DNA from: Phoronis australis | Lineage: Eukaryota; Phoronida; Phoronidae | Direction: 5' to 3' | Assembly (NCBI GenBank): GCA_002633005.1 | Contig: NMRA01000072.1 | Span: 485,989 to 549,988, forward strand | DNA length: 64,000 bases | Part shown: one piece after another, positions 18,066 through 29,700 of the stretch | Layout: each line of letters begins with the position of its first letter | Position numbering within the stretch: position 1 is the first letter of the stretch | The notes under the pieces: model-generated | Databases searched by the model: none | Told to the model about the DNA's origin: nothing | Seen by the model: the letters and a program-made list of their open reading frames with translations, nothing else | Made by a program: the position numbers and the translations under genes

Positions 18066-20987
18066 GGTTGACTCTCTCCCAAAAATGGTGGATTTTTCGC
18101 AAAACCCGTCAAATATATATTGCACTGACTGGGAAGATGTCAGGTGATGAAGTGAGAAAATGTTAAGCAGAATAATAAAAAATTCTATTTATGCGCTTAT
18201 TTTATGGTTGTTATAGCACTTTTTATCAATTTTTATCTTACATTCGTCAGGTGGTTTGGCAGGAGGCTGAAAGAACCCTCACGCGTCATCCATCGGTGGT
18301 ATGTGCAAACAGCCAATCTAAAAAATATAAAATTGTTACCTGAACGTTGAAAACTACGGAAAAATGCTCTGAAGGCAAAATGTCTTAAAGCATACAAGCC
18401 TTTGCATAGAGCTAAATGTGTTTTTAAGGTGTTTTGTCATATTACCGAGATTTTCGGCAAAAATGCTCTCATGGGCCTATATTCGGTTAGAGCCACAATT
18501 TATTTTTCTACTGTATGTATGGTTTCCCAAAAGGAACAGTGTCAGCGATAGTAAAAAAACAGCACGGTTTTATAAGAAACTTGATAGAGTTTATTTCAGT
18601 CTGTTTTTATTCATCGACATGATATATATTTAACTAACAGTTTCAGTGGAAAACATTCCATATCAACGCTGCTACTGTCGGTGACTACGGAGCCTGTCGT
18701 GTCCCGAAGTGCTGCGAACGTGGATCCGTCTCAATCTCGCCTACGGAAGACTTTGAGTTTACTGTGCATGGGCGCACCCAGGGGGGCTCGGGGGCTCGAA
18801 TGAGACCCCAATTTGGCGAATTGGGCAAAAAGGTCCGCCGCAGCGAAACAAGAAGTCCGAGTAAACGAGACAAAAGTCCATATAGTCCACAGGAATTTTA
18901 CGCGGATTCCAACCTAGTAGCCCGTGTTTTTTTTTAAGTAGTTGATTTTTGTGAGTAAAAGGTTCGCATACCGGTAAATTCGAGCCCCCTATATTTTAGG
19001 CTGGGTGAGCGCATGCTGTGGTATGTTTCTTGGAGTGGATGGATGAGATGATCAGTTTGATAACCATCGCGCAAACACAACATGGCAGACTAACAACAAT
19101 AATTATTTCAGTTCACATCGTATGTTTCTAAAAACGATATAATACACAATATCTGTTCTTGTTAGGGTCCGCTAGTTGATTCAGATGCACGTTTGCAAAA
19201 TTACGTCAGTTTTATTATAACTCAAAAAACCGACGCATTCTATGTAACATTTTTATTTTAAGACATCATTTTTAAATGAAAGCCCGGTTTATGTTTGGGG
19301 GTACTAGAAATATTAGAAGAACGCTATTTTCCGTATATAAACCCAGTGGCATAGAGTCGGAAAACCCGGATACTATGACCAAACTTCGACGTTTGTTTTT
19401 TCGCAGTATGATACTCGATGTATAAGCCCGTAGGATGGTCACCGTTTAGTTATCTGTGGGGGGGTGCGACCAATCGAACTCCGTCAAAGCCTTGTCTCCG
19501 TTCGTTACTATTTTCACCTCCTCGGTAGTTACAAAAGGCAATTATTACTCGCTTAAAGTTGTATTGAAGAGCACAATGTCTAAGAAAAAATATCAGCAAT
19601 ACCAAGAATACGTTTTTTTGGTCCAAATTATTTTTAAATATTGCATCGAGTTGTGTTTCAACGTTTTTCATTTCCTTCTACAGTCAGTCAGTCAAAGCCA
19701 GACGTTGCGTGATAGCATCACAAACATGTCATACCTCCAGTTATTCAACTTTGGATCCGAGTACAGGTCGAAAGTATTCTTCCAGCAGGTCGTCATCAAT
19801 TGTAAACTACCTTCGGGCCCGGTAATCACCAGTCAAACGTTTTGCGTGATACGAAGGAATGTGTATTTTTGTCTCCCTTCTTGTGGTTCTGAGCCGAAAG
19901 TGCACAGCGAGAATTCGCCATTATGGCTTTATGCGTAATGTTATTGATAGACCTGAGGCGAGGTTATGCAACAAATAGCGATTTTGTTCAAGTTTTCTGC
20001 TCAATATTCGATAAGTAATCTATTTTATCACAACCCATTGAAACTCAACTGTAATTTTGTCGCTATCTGCTAGTGTTTTGCTATGAGTTCTGAGCTATCA
20101 ATTTTTGCTCTGCAGTTCAGCAATAATGACAAACGGGTCACAAACACATAGTCCTACCCCGTGCACCTGCCACTGTTTCCCCCAACTTCATTGCCTCCGC
20201 CGACCCAGTGGCAGTTGAGGCTCATTTGTCACCTACGCAGGCCCATAACACCAGATTGGACATGAGTTTTAATTGCAACCAAGAGTCGTGAAGAACGGGA
20301 TTGGGTCCTCAGTGGGAGGTATCCTCCCACACTGGATGTAGGGGGTGCCGCCACGCATTTATTACCTCGACCAACCAATACCTGTACATTCAGGAAAACC
20401 CATCTCAGTCACTGCCAATACCACGGTCGCCCCCCCCCNCCCCCCCCCCCCCTGCATCACCTCAGTCTTCTCTTGTTTACCCACTATGACAAAAATTAAA
20501 AACCCTAATTTAGTGACAGTGCTACGATCGCCACTCCCCTGTCATCTCGTCTTTCCCACAATAACGGAGACGACACCCGGGGACACATGTCCCCATCATG
20601 ATCCTTTCCTTTATAGGAGAGTTCGCTTGATAGCACGCTATGATACACCTGTATGTAGGCTGTATAAGCGCATTGAAGCAGGAAGGGGCTTTCTTTATGT
20701 GATTCAGTGGTGAAAAATAATGGGCGGGATATCAACCACAACTTAGATCACTTGCTCAACACTTACGGGACGCATGTTTTTGTCAAAGCAAAGCTACATA
20801 TAAACCAGGAAATTAGTAAAAAAATCCCTAAGATTTCTGGGCTTAGAACGTATAAGTGACCGTGCGTTCTGAAAGTTTATTTCTCTGGGGGTTTTATTTT
20901 ACCCGCAGTTCTTTACAAAACCAGAAATTACTTCTGTTCTGAGTAAGGAACACGTTGTGTAGTAAAGTATAAATAAAAATTTAGTTT

Positions 20988-21174
20988 ACACAGGAGCTTG
21001 CCACGCTCCAACCCCTCCCTGGGAATAACACAACAGTCTTGTAAATAATATAATTTTACAACTTCAAACAGGTCAAACACGTCACTACAAACTGAGCTAT
21101 CGCACTAGAATGCCAGCTTACACATGTACTGGAACTGGCGCAAAGAGGGCGCTGACACAGAGATTCCTACTCGC
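20988..21174. repeat. Direct repeat, copy 1
   Basis: About 187 bp homologous to 22057-22245: ACACAGGAGCTTG.CACG, CCAACCCCTCCCTG.GAATAA, CACTAGAATGCCAGC and GACACAGAGATT.CTAC.CGC. The copies are 1.07 kb apart in the same orientation. No coding potential. Confidence 0.8.
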
Positions 21175-22056
21175 ATTACATTTGGCAAAGCACGGATTTA
21201 TGATCTCTTATTTGACTGGACAAGCAATCTTTAGTAGAAAAGCAAACACATTGGAACCAGTTTTTAAAATACCGACTATTATAATAAAACAAGGTGCGTC
21301 GTAGTAAGTAAAAAAACACACAAAAGCTGAATTGTGAGTTCATAAAATATTTAGGAGGAATTGGAATCTAAAAAGAACTAATTTTTCGTTGTTACAAAGA
21401 ATTTTGATTGGGAAAACTGCTGCTAAGAAATTGCTTGTTCAGTTTTTAAAATAGTTTACCAGCTTCTGTTAGAAAACCACCCAGTAATTCTTAAAATTGA
21501 ATTTCGCATTTGTTTGTTTGTTTAGACTGCAATAGGTGAATAAAATCTGAACAGATTTAAAAGCAGCATTTTGCCCAGTTTATCTGGATAAAAATAGGAA
21601 CATCGAAACAATCAGTGATGCAAGAAAACGCTTAAGACTTCTTTGAGGTTGTCTAACCCTAAGATTGTGAATTCAAAAATGGCGCATGTACGCATTTCCT
21701 AGTGCGACCTGAGTTGGTAACAGAAAGAGAATTCCTATCATGGTAAGGTATACTCAGAAACCGATTTGATGAGAGTAGAAAAGCCAGGTCGATTCTCGTT
21801 TTAGCCAGCCAAACAGAACGAAATGTAGCTTTAAAAATGTCAGTGGTGTCACAGGGCTACTGTACACAACAGTCGGAATGGTGCGAGAATTGGTACGTGA
21901 AACAGAAGTTCAACATTATATTTTTCACAGTTGCGTTTATACTCATAATTTACCACACAATGTTACAAAATATATGTTAAAGGTTAAATCATGATGGAAA
22001 CAAACTGAATCGGCAAAATCTCGGCGGCTTCGTTGAGCAGATACTGAGCTAATGTT

Positions 22057-22245
22057 ACACAGGAGCTTGTCACGTCCCAACCCCTCCCTGCGAATAACAC
22101 GACAGTCTTGTGAATAATACAATATTACAACTTCAGTTGGTCAACAAGTCAGTACAAACTGTGCTGTCGGCACTAGAATGCCAGCCTATAGACATATACT
22201 TGAAATGATGCAAAAAGCTCAATGACACAGAGATTGCTACGCGCT
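22057..22245. repeat. Direct repeat, copy 2
   Basis: Partner of 20988-21174, with roughly 80% identity by eye and several small indels. Confidence 0.8.
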
Positions 22246-22836
22246 TTATCAGTACTAAGTTTAGATCAAAGATTTTGAAATTAGTTTTTGGCTGCTTTGT
22301 TATGTAGCTAGACGAATTTGCTCAAATAAAACAACCACATATAGAGTATAACCTAAATCGCTAAAATAATCTAATGTCCAATATCATGACGTCAACAGAA
22401 CACGCAAAATCAACAAAAAGCATCACTTGAAATTTGTTTCATTACATCTCCTAATTGTTTGGCATAGTTGCTTTCAACAGTATTCACAAACACTGATTCC
22501 AGTCAATCACCGTTGTGTCGTCGTAATAAATATTTCGTACGTACTGTTTTCTTAAGTACACACGCTTGAGAGAACATGATTTTCCGAAGAACAACAAACA
22601 CAATTAATCTAAACAGTTAACACGCCATTTTCCGCTATCAGACGCAGGTCAGCCTTTTCCCGCGCCTAAACATCTCGCTGGGATAATGTATGTATGCATA
22701 AAACTTACGCACTGGATAGCAAGAATGACACCACGTTATTACATGTCACGCTGACCCTGATGAAGAGTGTGCGTGACGTCATGCAACAATCAAACTTACT
22801 CAGCGGATACGTTTTAAGTTTTGGCAAACCAGGCGT

Positions 22837-23133
22837 GCGTTCAATAGACGCTAGGACCTACGCTAAGACCTAGCTAAAACCTAGTCAAAGTCACGTGTTC
22901 TCATTTAAAATACACCACAATAACTCACGTAATCTCGCGAAGTCTTGCTTTTTAGCGAGGTCCTAGTGTTACTGAACGGGAGGCCGGCTTGCGTTCAGTA
23001 GACGCTAGGACCTACGCTAGGACCTAGCTAACACCTAATCAAAGTCACGTGTTCTCATTTAAAATACACGGCAATATCTCATGTAATCTCGCGAAGTCGT
23101 GCTTTTTAGCGAGGTCCTAGCGTTACTGAACGC
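22837..23133. mobile_element. Tandem dimer of a 143-bp TIR element
   Basis: Two units (22837-22979 and 22991-23133) each begin GCGTTCA.TAGACGCTAGGA and end TCCTAG.GTTACTGAACG, so each has about 22-bp inverted ends. The units are nearly identical (CAAAGTCACGTGTTCTCATT and GTAATCTCGCGAAGTC shared) and separated by about 11 bp (GAGGCCGGCTT). Confidence 0.85.
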
Positions 23134-24110
23134 GAGGCAGTCCTGGGATCTGTTTCATGAAATGTCACTTAACCGTCTGTGTTTCAAAAATAACGAATTT
23201 GAATTGAGAAATTCTTGCAACATTCAAAGTCAATAAGTCTCGTTGTAATCCCATGAATTCGCCAAGACATGTTAAAAATGTGTTACATGGCTCTTTAACA
23301 GCCGTTACGGAACGCAGCTTTGTTGTCTGTTCTCAGTCTACTTAATGATGTTAAAAAGACCGTTTTTCAGTTTCTTCAGAAGCACGTAGTATCTATAGAA
23401 TCACTCATTTCAATTATTACATTTCAGACTTATTCTTAAAAGCTGCACCCAAACTGCTTCAAAACCTTTTATTTAAAGATTTTCTTGACAGGATTTTAAA
23501 CCCGGATTTGGTCTATTAAGAAATACTAAAACGACTTTCCATCCAATTCTCTGTAACAAAATAATGCTGGGTAACTCTCGACCACCCTCAAAATATCTTT
23601 GGAGGAAAAATTGAAAACTCCTTTCAAAGTCTGCTAAACGGGCAAGCGTGACCTACGCTTTTAGCGAATTACACGGCAACTGTGGGAAAAGTCCATCCAC
23701 CAAGGACCAATTTATGAGAAAGGGAGTATGAGTTTTTCGTTGATTCCTGCCTTTAATTTGGAAGATTGACGCCAATGATACATTCGCAGGTGACAATACG
23801 AGGATTGGTTGAAATCATCAAAATAGGTGATACAGTTTAACCCCCCCCCCCCAGGACAGGAGAAAAAATGTAATTTAAAAAAGAAACGTCGCAAGGAAAA
23901 CAAAATAAGCTACAAAAACCAAAAAAATCTCACATGGGAGGGGTTTCCCCCGCTCAGCGCTACGCGCCTCGGATTCGCACGAATCCTAACCCCATCCCCC
24001 TTACTGAAAACGTAGATCTGCCACGGATACATCATGGGAATTTATGAATCATACTGTCGTGTCAAAGGCCACATTGATCGGCGCTTACAGAACTTCGCAG
24101 AGACAAACAT

Positions 24111-26720
24111 TTACTGTTCACTCTTATTTTTGTCAAGTATTGCGACAAGTTCATTGTCCTTGTCAGCATCGTGCAGTTGCGAATGTCTCATTAGAGGATA
24201 CAAACAAATTGTGAGTACGAGCGAGGCCATAATGCAACCACACATAAAATACATCAAAATCATTGGACCTATTGTTACGAACATGAGGGGCAGTATAGTC
24301 GGAAATATCAGAGCACTGAACGCTTCTCCTACCATAGGCACAGCCATTATTAACGGATCTTCACCTATATACTTCAGAGACGTGCTCAAAAAACACGGAA
24401 TAATGGGACCAAATACAAACCCAAAGTACACATCAAAGATCCAGAGGAAAATCTTGCTTTTGTCGGCCCACAGGCACACAGGAATAAATATAAGTCCCAG
24501 ACCAACAAGGCTCGTGACGATGATTTGAAAGGAAGTCAGTAGTTTTGAAAGCCAACAGGCTGCGTTTAACCTTCCGAGGCACATACCACAGTAGAAAACT
24601 GGCACCATGTAAATTGCTTCGGCTTTCGGAATACCTACTGTAGGGTCAAGGCAAAAGATAGTTATAAAGTCCATGTGCAATTCCATGGTACCACACAAAG
24701 CAGTACAGTTGAAAAACAATATCACGGTCATTGTAATAACTCGTACGCTAGAAAATATAGCTTTCAAATTTCCTTTTCCGTCATGCTGGCTTGGTGCGAT
24801 ATTTACAGTATTCGCAGATATGCATTTCCCCAAAATGTATACAACAAAGAAGCCTACAAACACCAAAAAACAGAGAACGCTTAAAATTGCGTAACCGTAT
24901 TGTACGTGTGACTCGGTCCATTCGTCGGAACTTTGACGTGAGCAGTTTCCCAAACACGTCATGACGTCAGAAGTGTTATTCAGTTGAGATGTGCTGTTCC
25001 ATACGCCCTCCTTTGTTAATTCCTTTGACAGAAAGGGTTGAATTATTGGTGGTCCAAAGATAGGGCCTAAAGCTTTGAAAGCGAGATGTACTTGTATGCC
25101 TTGTTCTCGGTACTTCTCTCCACAGAGTTCGATAAAAGTAGCCAACAGTGCTGAAATGATAATTGGTATCGTAAATGCAAGGTTTTGTAAAAGTTCACTG
25201 TATTTAAGCACAAAGGTAGTTTTATATTAAAGGGATAGAGCCTGTTTTACAGCCGCAAATACTCTTTGGAGATGATTGACGATTGGGATAAACTTTTAGG
25301 AATTACTAGCTTTGAACAAAGCTATGAAACAACAAAATGTTTTGTATTGTGCTTTTGTGATTTTATTTACGTACAAATCGCTAATTTTCGCCGTTGTTAG
25401 CCAAACAGTCGCCGAAACCAAGTCAGGTGAATCTACCGGTGAAGTACTCTTTAAATAGTCACCCTTTTATCTAGCAGGATTTAATCCCCAATCCGCCAAC
25501 ATAGCGATTGGCTCCGACCGCGGGGATTTCAAGTTCGATTCAGCGCCGAGACTTCTCTCAGAAAATCAGCTTTCACTGATAATTTCCCTTTAAACTGTTA
25601 CGTCAGATGTAGAAATAATTTTTGCCGTTCCATACAAGAACATATTACTTAAAAATACTTTCGTGAAGCTATTACCAATCGTCATGAAATCAACAAACAC
25701 ACAGTATCAAATCCATGTAAGGAGCCTGTATAAGTCTTGAATGCAGTAACATCGCCGCTTCAACTGATTTTGTCAAAATGTAATAAAACCTTCCAAGTCG
25801 TCGCAAACTAGTATTTATCTGCAAACAGCAGTCAACTGCTAGTTACTGTTTCACTGTCATCACATCACTCACACAGAGAATTCTTCTTGTTTGTTTACTC
25901 AAAGTGACAAAATAGAAGGAAAGTGAATTTTGAATAATTCGTATTTCAACATAAAATCAGACAACAGGGTTTGTCCAAAAACAACTAAAGCAGCAAAAGC
26001 CCGATTTCCGTGAAGGAAACTAAATTCTGGTTTAGACTACTTGTCGCTATAAATTGGTCTCAGCTTGTTCACCTTGACGAGAAGTAATTTTACGTCTTAC
26101 ATGCTACTGACAGCTCGTAATTCCTCAATGCCATGCTCGGCGAATAAAATGACACGCCGTGACAAGCCACCAAGTAGGGCCTGGTCTCAGTAGCAAACTG
26201 CTATGTTCTCTCCAATTGACTAAGCAGCAAATTGAGACTAAATTCATAATGGTAAACGGTGTAAATCGTTTTTCTCAGTTTGTGACTGAAGGTGGGTTCA
26301 TAACCGCTTTAGTGGACCATACTTTCGTTGGAACATGCATTGATAATCACTTACCAACAGAAATCATCCCAGAACTGATACCTTGTAAAGCAATCATAAC
26401 CGCCATGAACAGAAAGATGGATGACACCGGAACTAAAGCTGTTGATACTGATAACCCAAGCATAGCAAAAGCGGCGGTAAGTACTTTTCCGTGTCTCAAG
26501 CAATATCTCACAGATGTAGCTCCAAAAACAAAACCCAAGTTAAATGGGAGAAAAACATTTCCTGCATCAGACGTTGTGCTGTTTGTCACTTGTAGAAGGT
26601 CTGCCAAAGTGGTGCCAATTGTCGTGTACGTCATATTCTGTAAATAAACAATGGTACTTCATTTACTGAAGTCTAGGAATGGAAGCGTAGTTTTGGTGCT
26701 GCCAACTCTGGTGGGTATTT

Positions 26721-26775
<55 letters not shown>

Positions 26776-29700
26776 NNNNNNNNNNNNNNNNNNNNNNNNN
26801 NNNNNNNNNNNNNNNNNNNNNNNNNNNNNNNNNNNNNNNNNNNNNNNNNNNNNNNNNNNNNNNNNNNNNNNNNNNNNNNNNNNNNNNNNNNNNNNNNNNN
26901 NNNNNNNNNNNNNNNNNNNNNNNNNNNNNNNNNNNNNNNNNNNNTCTCCCTCCCCTTCTACATCTCCCTTTCCCCCTCCGTCTCTCTATTACAATATGGG
27001 AGGTAAAATGTCAGCAGTTTAGAACCATTTAAAAAACCTACTCACGATACTTTCCCCATACAAATCCAAATGCAAAATTTCAAAAATCCTGTACTTGAAG
27101 ACAATTTTAATATATTCTGCTTGAAAATAAATTTCAAGTTTTTACACAACCAACTTTCACAGTACTTTCAAGACGATTTCATTTGCTATCACAACCGACA
27201 ACAGACCAATTAGAAATCCTCGTTCACTGGATTTCTTAGGAAGCTTTAACGATCATTAGCAGTGACAGTGTGGGTAGTTCTTGGTAGAGGGTGCCAGGTG
27301 AGAAAACGCGCCAGGTGAGGAAAAGAACACATCTGCAGTGATTCAATTTAAACTTGCCTTTTTTGGTTGAACATAATTCACGGACTTGTTAAATCCTATA
27401 TCCCGTACAGATGCGCCCGTCTAAAATAACTCTATTGACCATCCAATGTTCTTCAGCGCTGCAGTTTTACCGACGCAAATTTGAAGCCGAACACTGAAGA
27501 GCCTCTCTTATTTATGTGCGTACCGCGTGTACGCTTGCATTATCTGGGATTCCGGGCAGGATTCAACCTCCGAACTTAGTCTTGCATTCGAGATCTCCGT
27601 CTTCTCAAAATCATTTTCATTGTATTATAGACAAGTTGCCCTCTACACCAAAAAGGGAGAGCGTAGCAGGAACGGCATCCAGAACAGAAAATCGAGGGTT
27701 AAAGGCGAAGGCAACATTTTTTCATGTCATTTTTAGCAAAAATGAGGTTCGTTGATTATCCCAGACATATTTTTCACTTATTTACTGCTTTTCGTAATTT
27801 AATTAATTACTCGTCGTCTACTCCGGAAGTGAAGTTTTGGGAGGCAAGAATTTCGCGCCAATTTCTTTTCACATAGTCTGACTGTGAGAGCAGTCGAGTC
27901 AGTCATTGTTCTACCTCGGTTGTGATAAGTTCGGTCGTCGTTTGCTTTTGCTTACGAGTCAGTCAACATGCCACGCTGTTGCTGCGTACTGGGGTGTACT
28001 CGTCGTCTCACGTACAGAGGAAGAACTGTCCCCGGCCACTTGCCGGAGTGTCCCGCGACACACTCCCACTGGAGGGTGATCTGAGCACCCAAACTGCTTA
28101 GATCCCGCCGTGTGACTCCCTCGCCACACACCTGGCACCTTTTAAATAGCTCCAATACAAGTCCACAATAAACTTATCAATAAACTTACGCTCACCAATC
28201 TGTTCATTGGATGACGAACTGTCCTCTTCATTGGGTGTTGAACTGGGCCTGTATTCACTCCCACTACTCAACATCGCTGCAGGGCTGCTTACAGGCTCTG
28301 GGCTAGAGACAACACAACAGGGCGAATCATTGCTAGTTCCCGGAATTGCACGCAATAGGGGTACGGTCGGAGGCACGGGTGACAGTCGATGAAGTGCCTC
28401 AAGTCACTGTATATAGTGGCCACAGCTCGCGAGGTTTCTCGCTTCAAAAACGCACTTCTCGGGGTTGGCGACGGGGCACTGCCGAGAATCAACAGCGACG
28501 GTATGGTACCCTTCTTCAGGCGTTGTTTCGCAGGGACCTTCATCAATTCAGCGTACATATCTCTGTCGTAATCTGACGGAAGAAAATGCTTGCCACACAC
28601 TTGGTAACCCTCCATTGCTTTGTACGTTGCGTGGACGGGTAGCGCTGCGTTCTTCACATGAACGAGCTCAGTAGCCAAGTACGGCGAAATGTGTCATCCT
28701 TCGGAAAGCGACGCAAAGTACCCAAAGCGCGTGTGAGACGATAATGAGTACATCCCGGCACGCAGCAACAGCGTGGCATGTTGACTGACTTGTAAACAAA
28801 AGCAAACGACGACCGAACTTATCAAAACCGAGGTAGAACAATGAGTGACTCGACAGCCCTCACAGTCAGACTATAATGAAACTCTTGCCTCCCAAAACGT
28901 CACTTCCGGAGTAGAGGACGAGAAATTAATCAAATTACGAAAAGCTGTAATTAAATGAAAAATGTGTCTGAGATGATCGACGAACCTTATTTTTGCTAAA
29001 AGTGACATGAAAAAAGGTTGCCTTCGCCTTTAAGGAGTGCTGTAAACACCTTGTTTTTATAGAGGGGGTGTGGAAGAAACGCTTGTTGGGAGCAGTCACG
29101 CTGTTTTTGTCCAATTATCTTTTTCTGGAAAACAGGAGAATTTCTTCTGGCTGGTACATCTCTGTTTTCAAAATCTTGCCTTTTCGGAACTAGAAATATA
29201 TTAATTTGCCTTGACCGACGAGGTTAAGTGGAGTTTACGCTTTAAAGGGAGGACGAGATGTCTCAGTGTCCTGGTACAAAGGCTCAACGTTATTGTTCCC
29301 TATGAAGACGTTATTGGATGCATCTCCATGTGCACTCATATTTACCGTTTCACATGTTTCATCTTTGAGTATACAGGTATCAGTTTCGCTTGTGAATGCT
29401 GATTCGATTCTATACCGGGTCGCACGTACGTCACTGACGCTTAGACATCATTTGACGTGCAGGTAACCCTTTGCCACCTTGTCCTATATTTCATCAACTT
29501 GCAATTCGGGCAAAATGATTGGAGCACTTACAGTTTCAAACTGGGACTGAGATGATTCAAGGAATACAGTTGACTGCAAGTTTGTCACTGATGATTCCAG
29601 CAATATTTGATGGTGCAAATACATCAAATGACTTGCTGGCACCGTGAGATTTGTCCTCGATACGGTTTGATGCATCCGATATATCAAAAGGTCAATAGCT

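Larger units (their letters stand above)
18066..24110. other. Intergenic, repeat-rich; no gene recognised
   Basis: This lies between the protease start (promoter side) and the 3' end of the MFS gene. ORFs here are short and without recognisable motifs. It contains a C-tract with one ambiguous base (20430-20452), the direct repeats 20988-21174 and 22057-22245, a repeat at 21630-21800 and the tandem TIR dimer 22837-23133. A 23580-23650 segment is related to 51705-51785 (CAAAGTCTGCT.AAC.GGCA). Confidence 0.6.

Noticed and set aside
25151-25211. Upstream extension of the last MFS exon (MLKYSELLQNL...)
   Set aside because: The acceptor at 25151-25152 gives a gap-free match to the family across the junction; the extension would insert unaligned residues.
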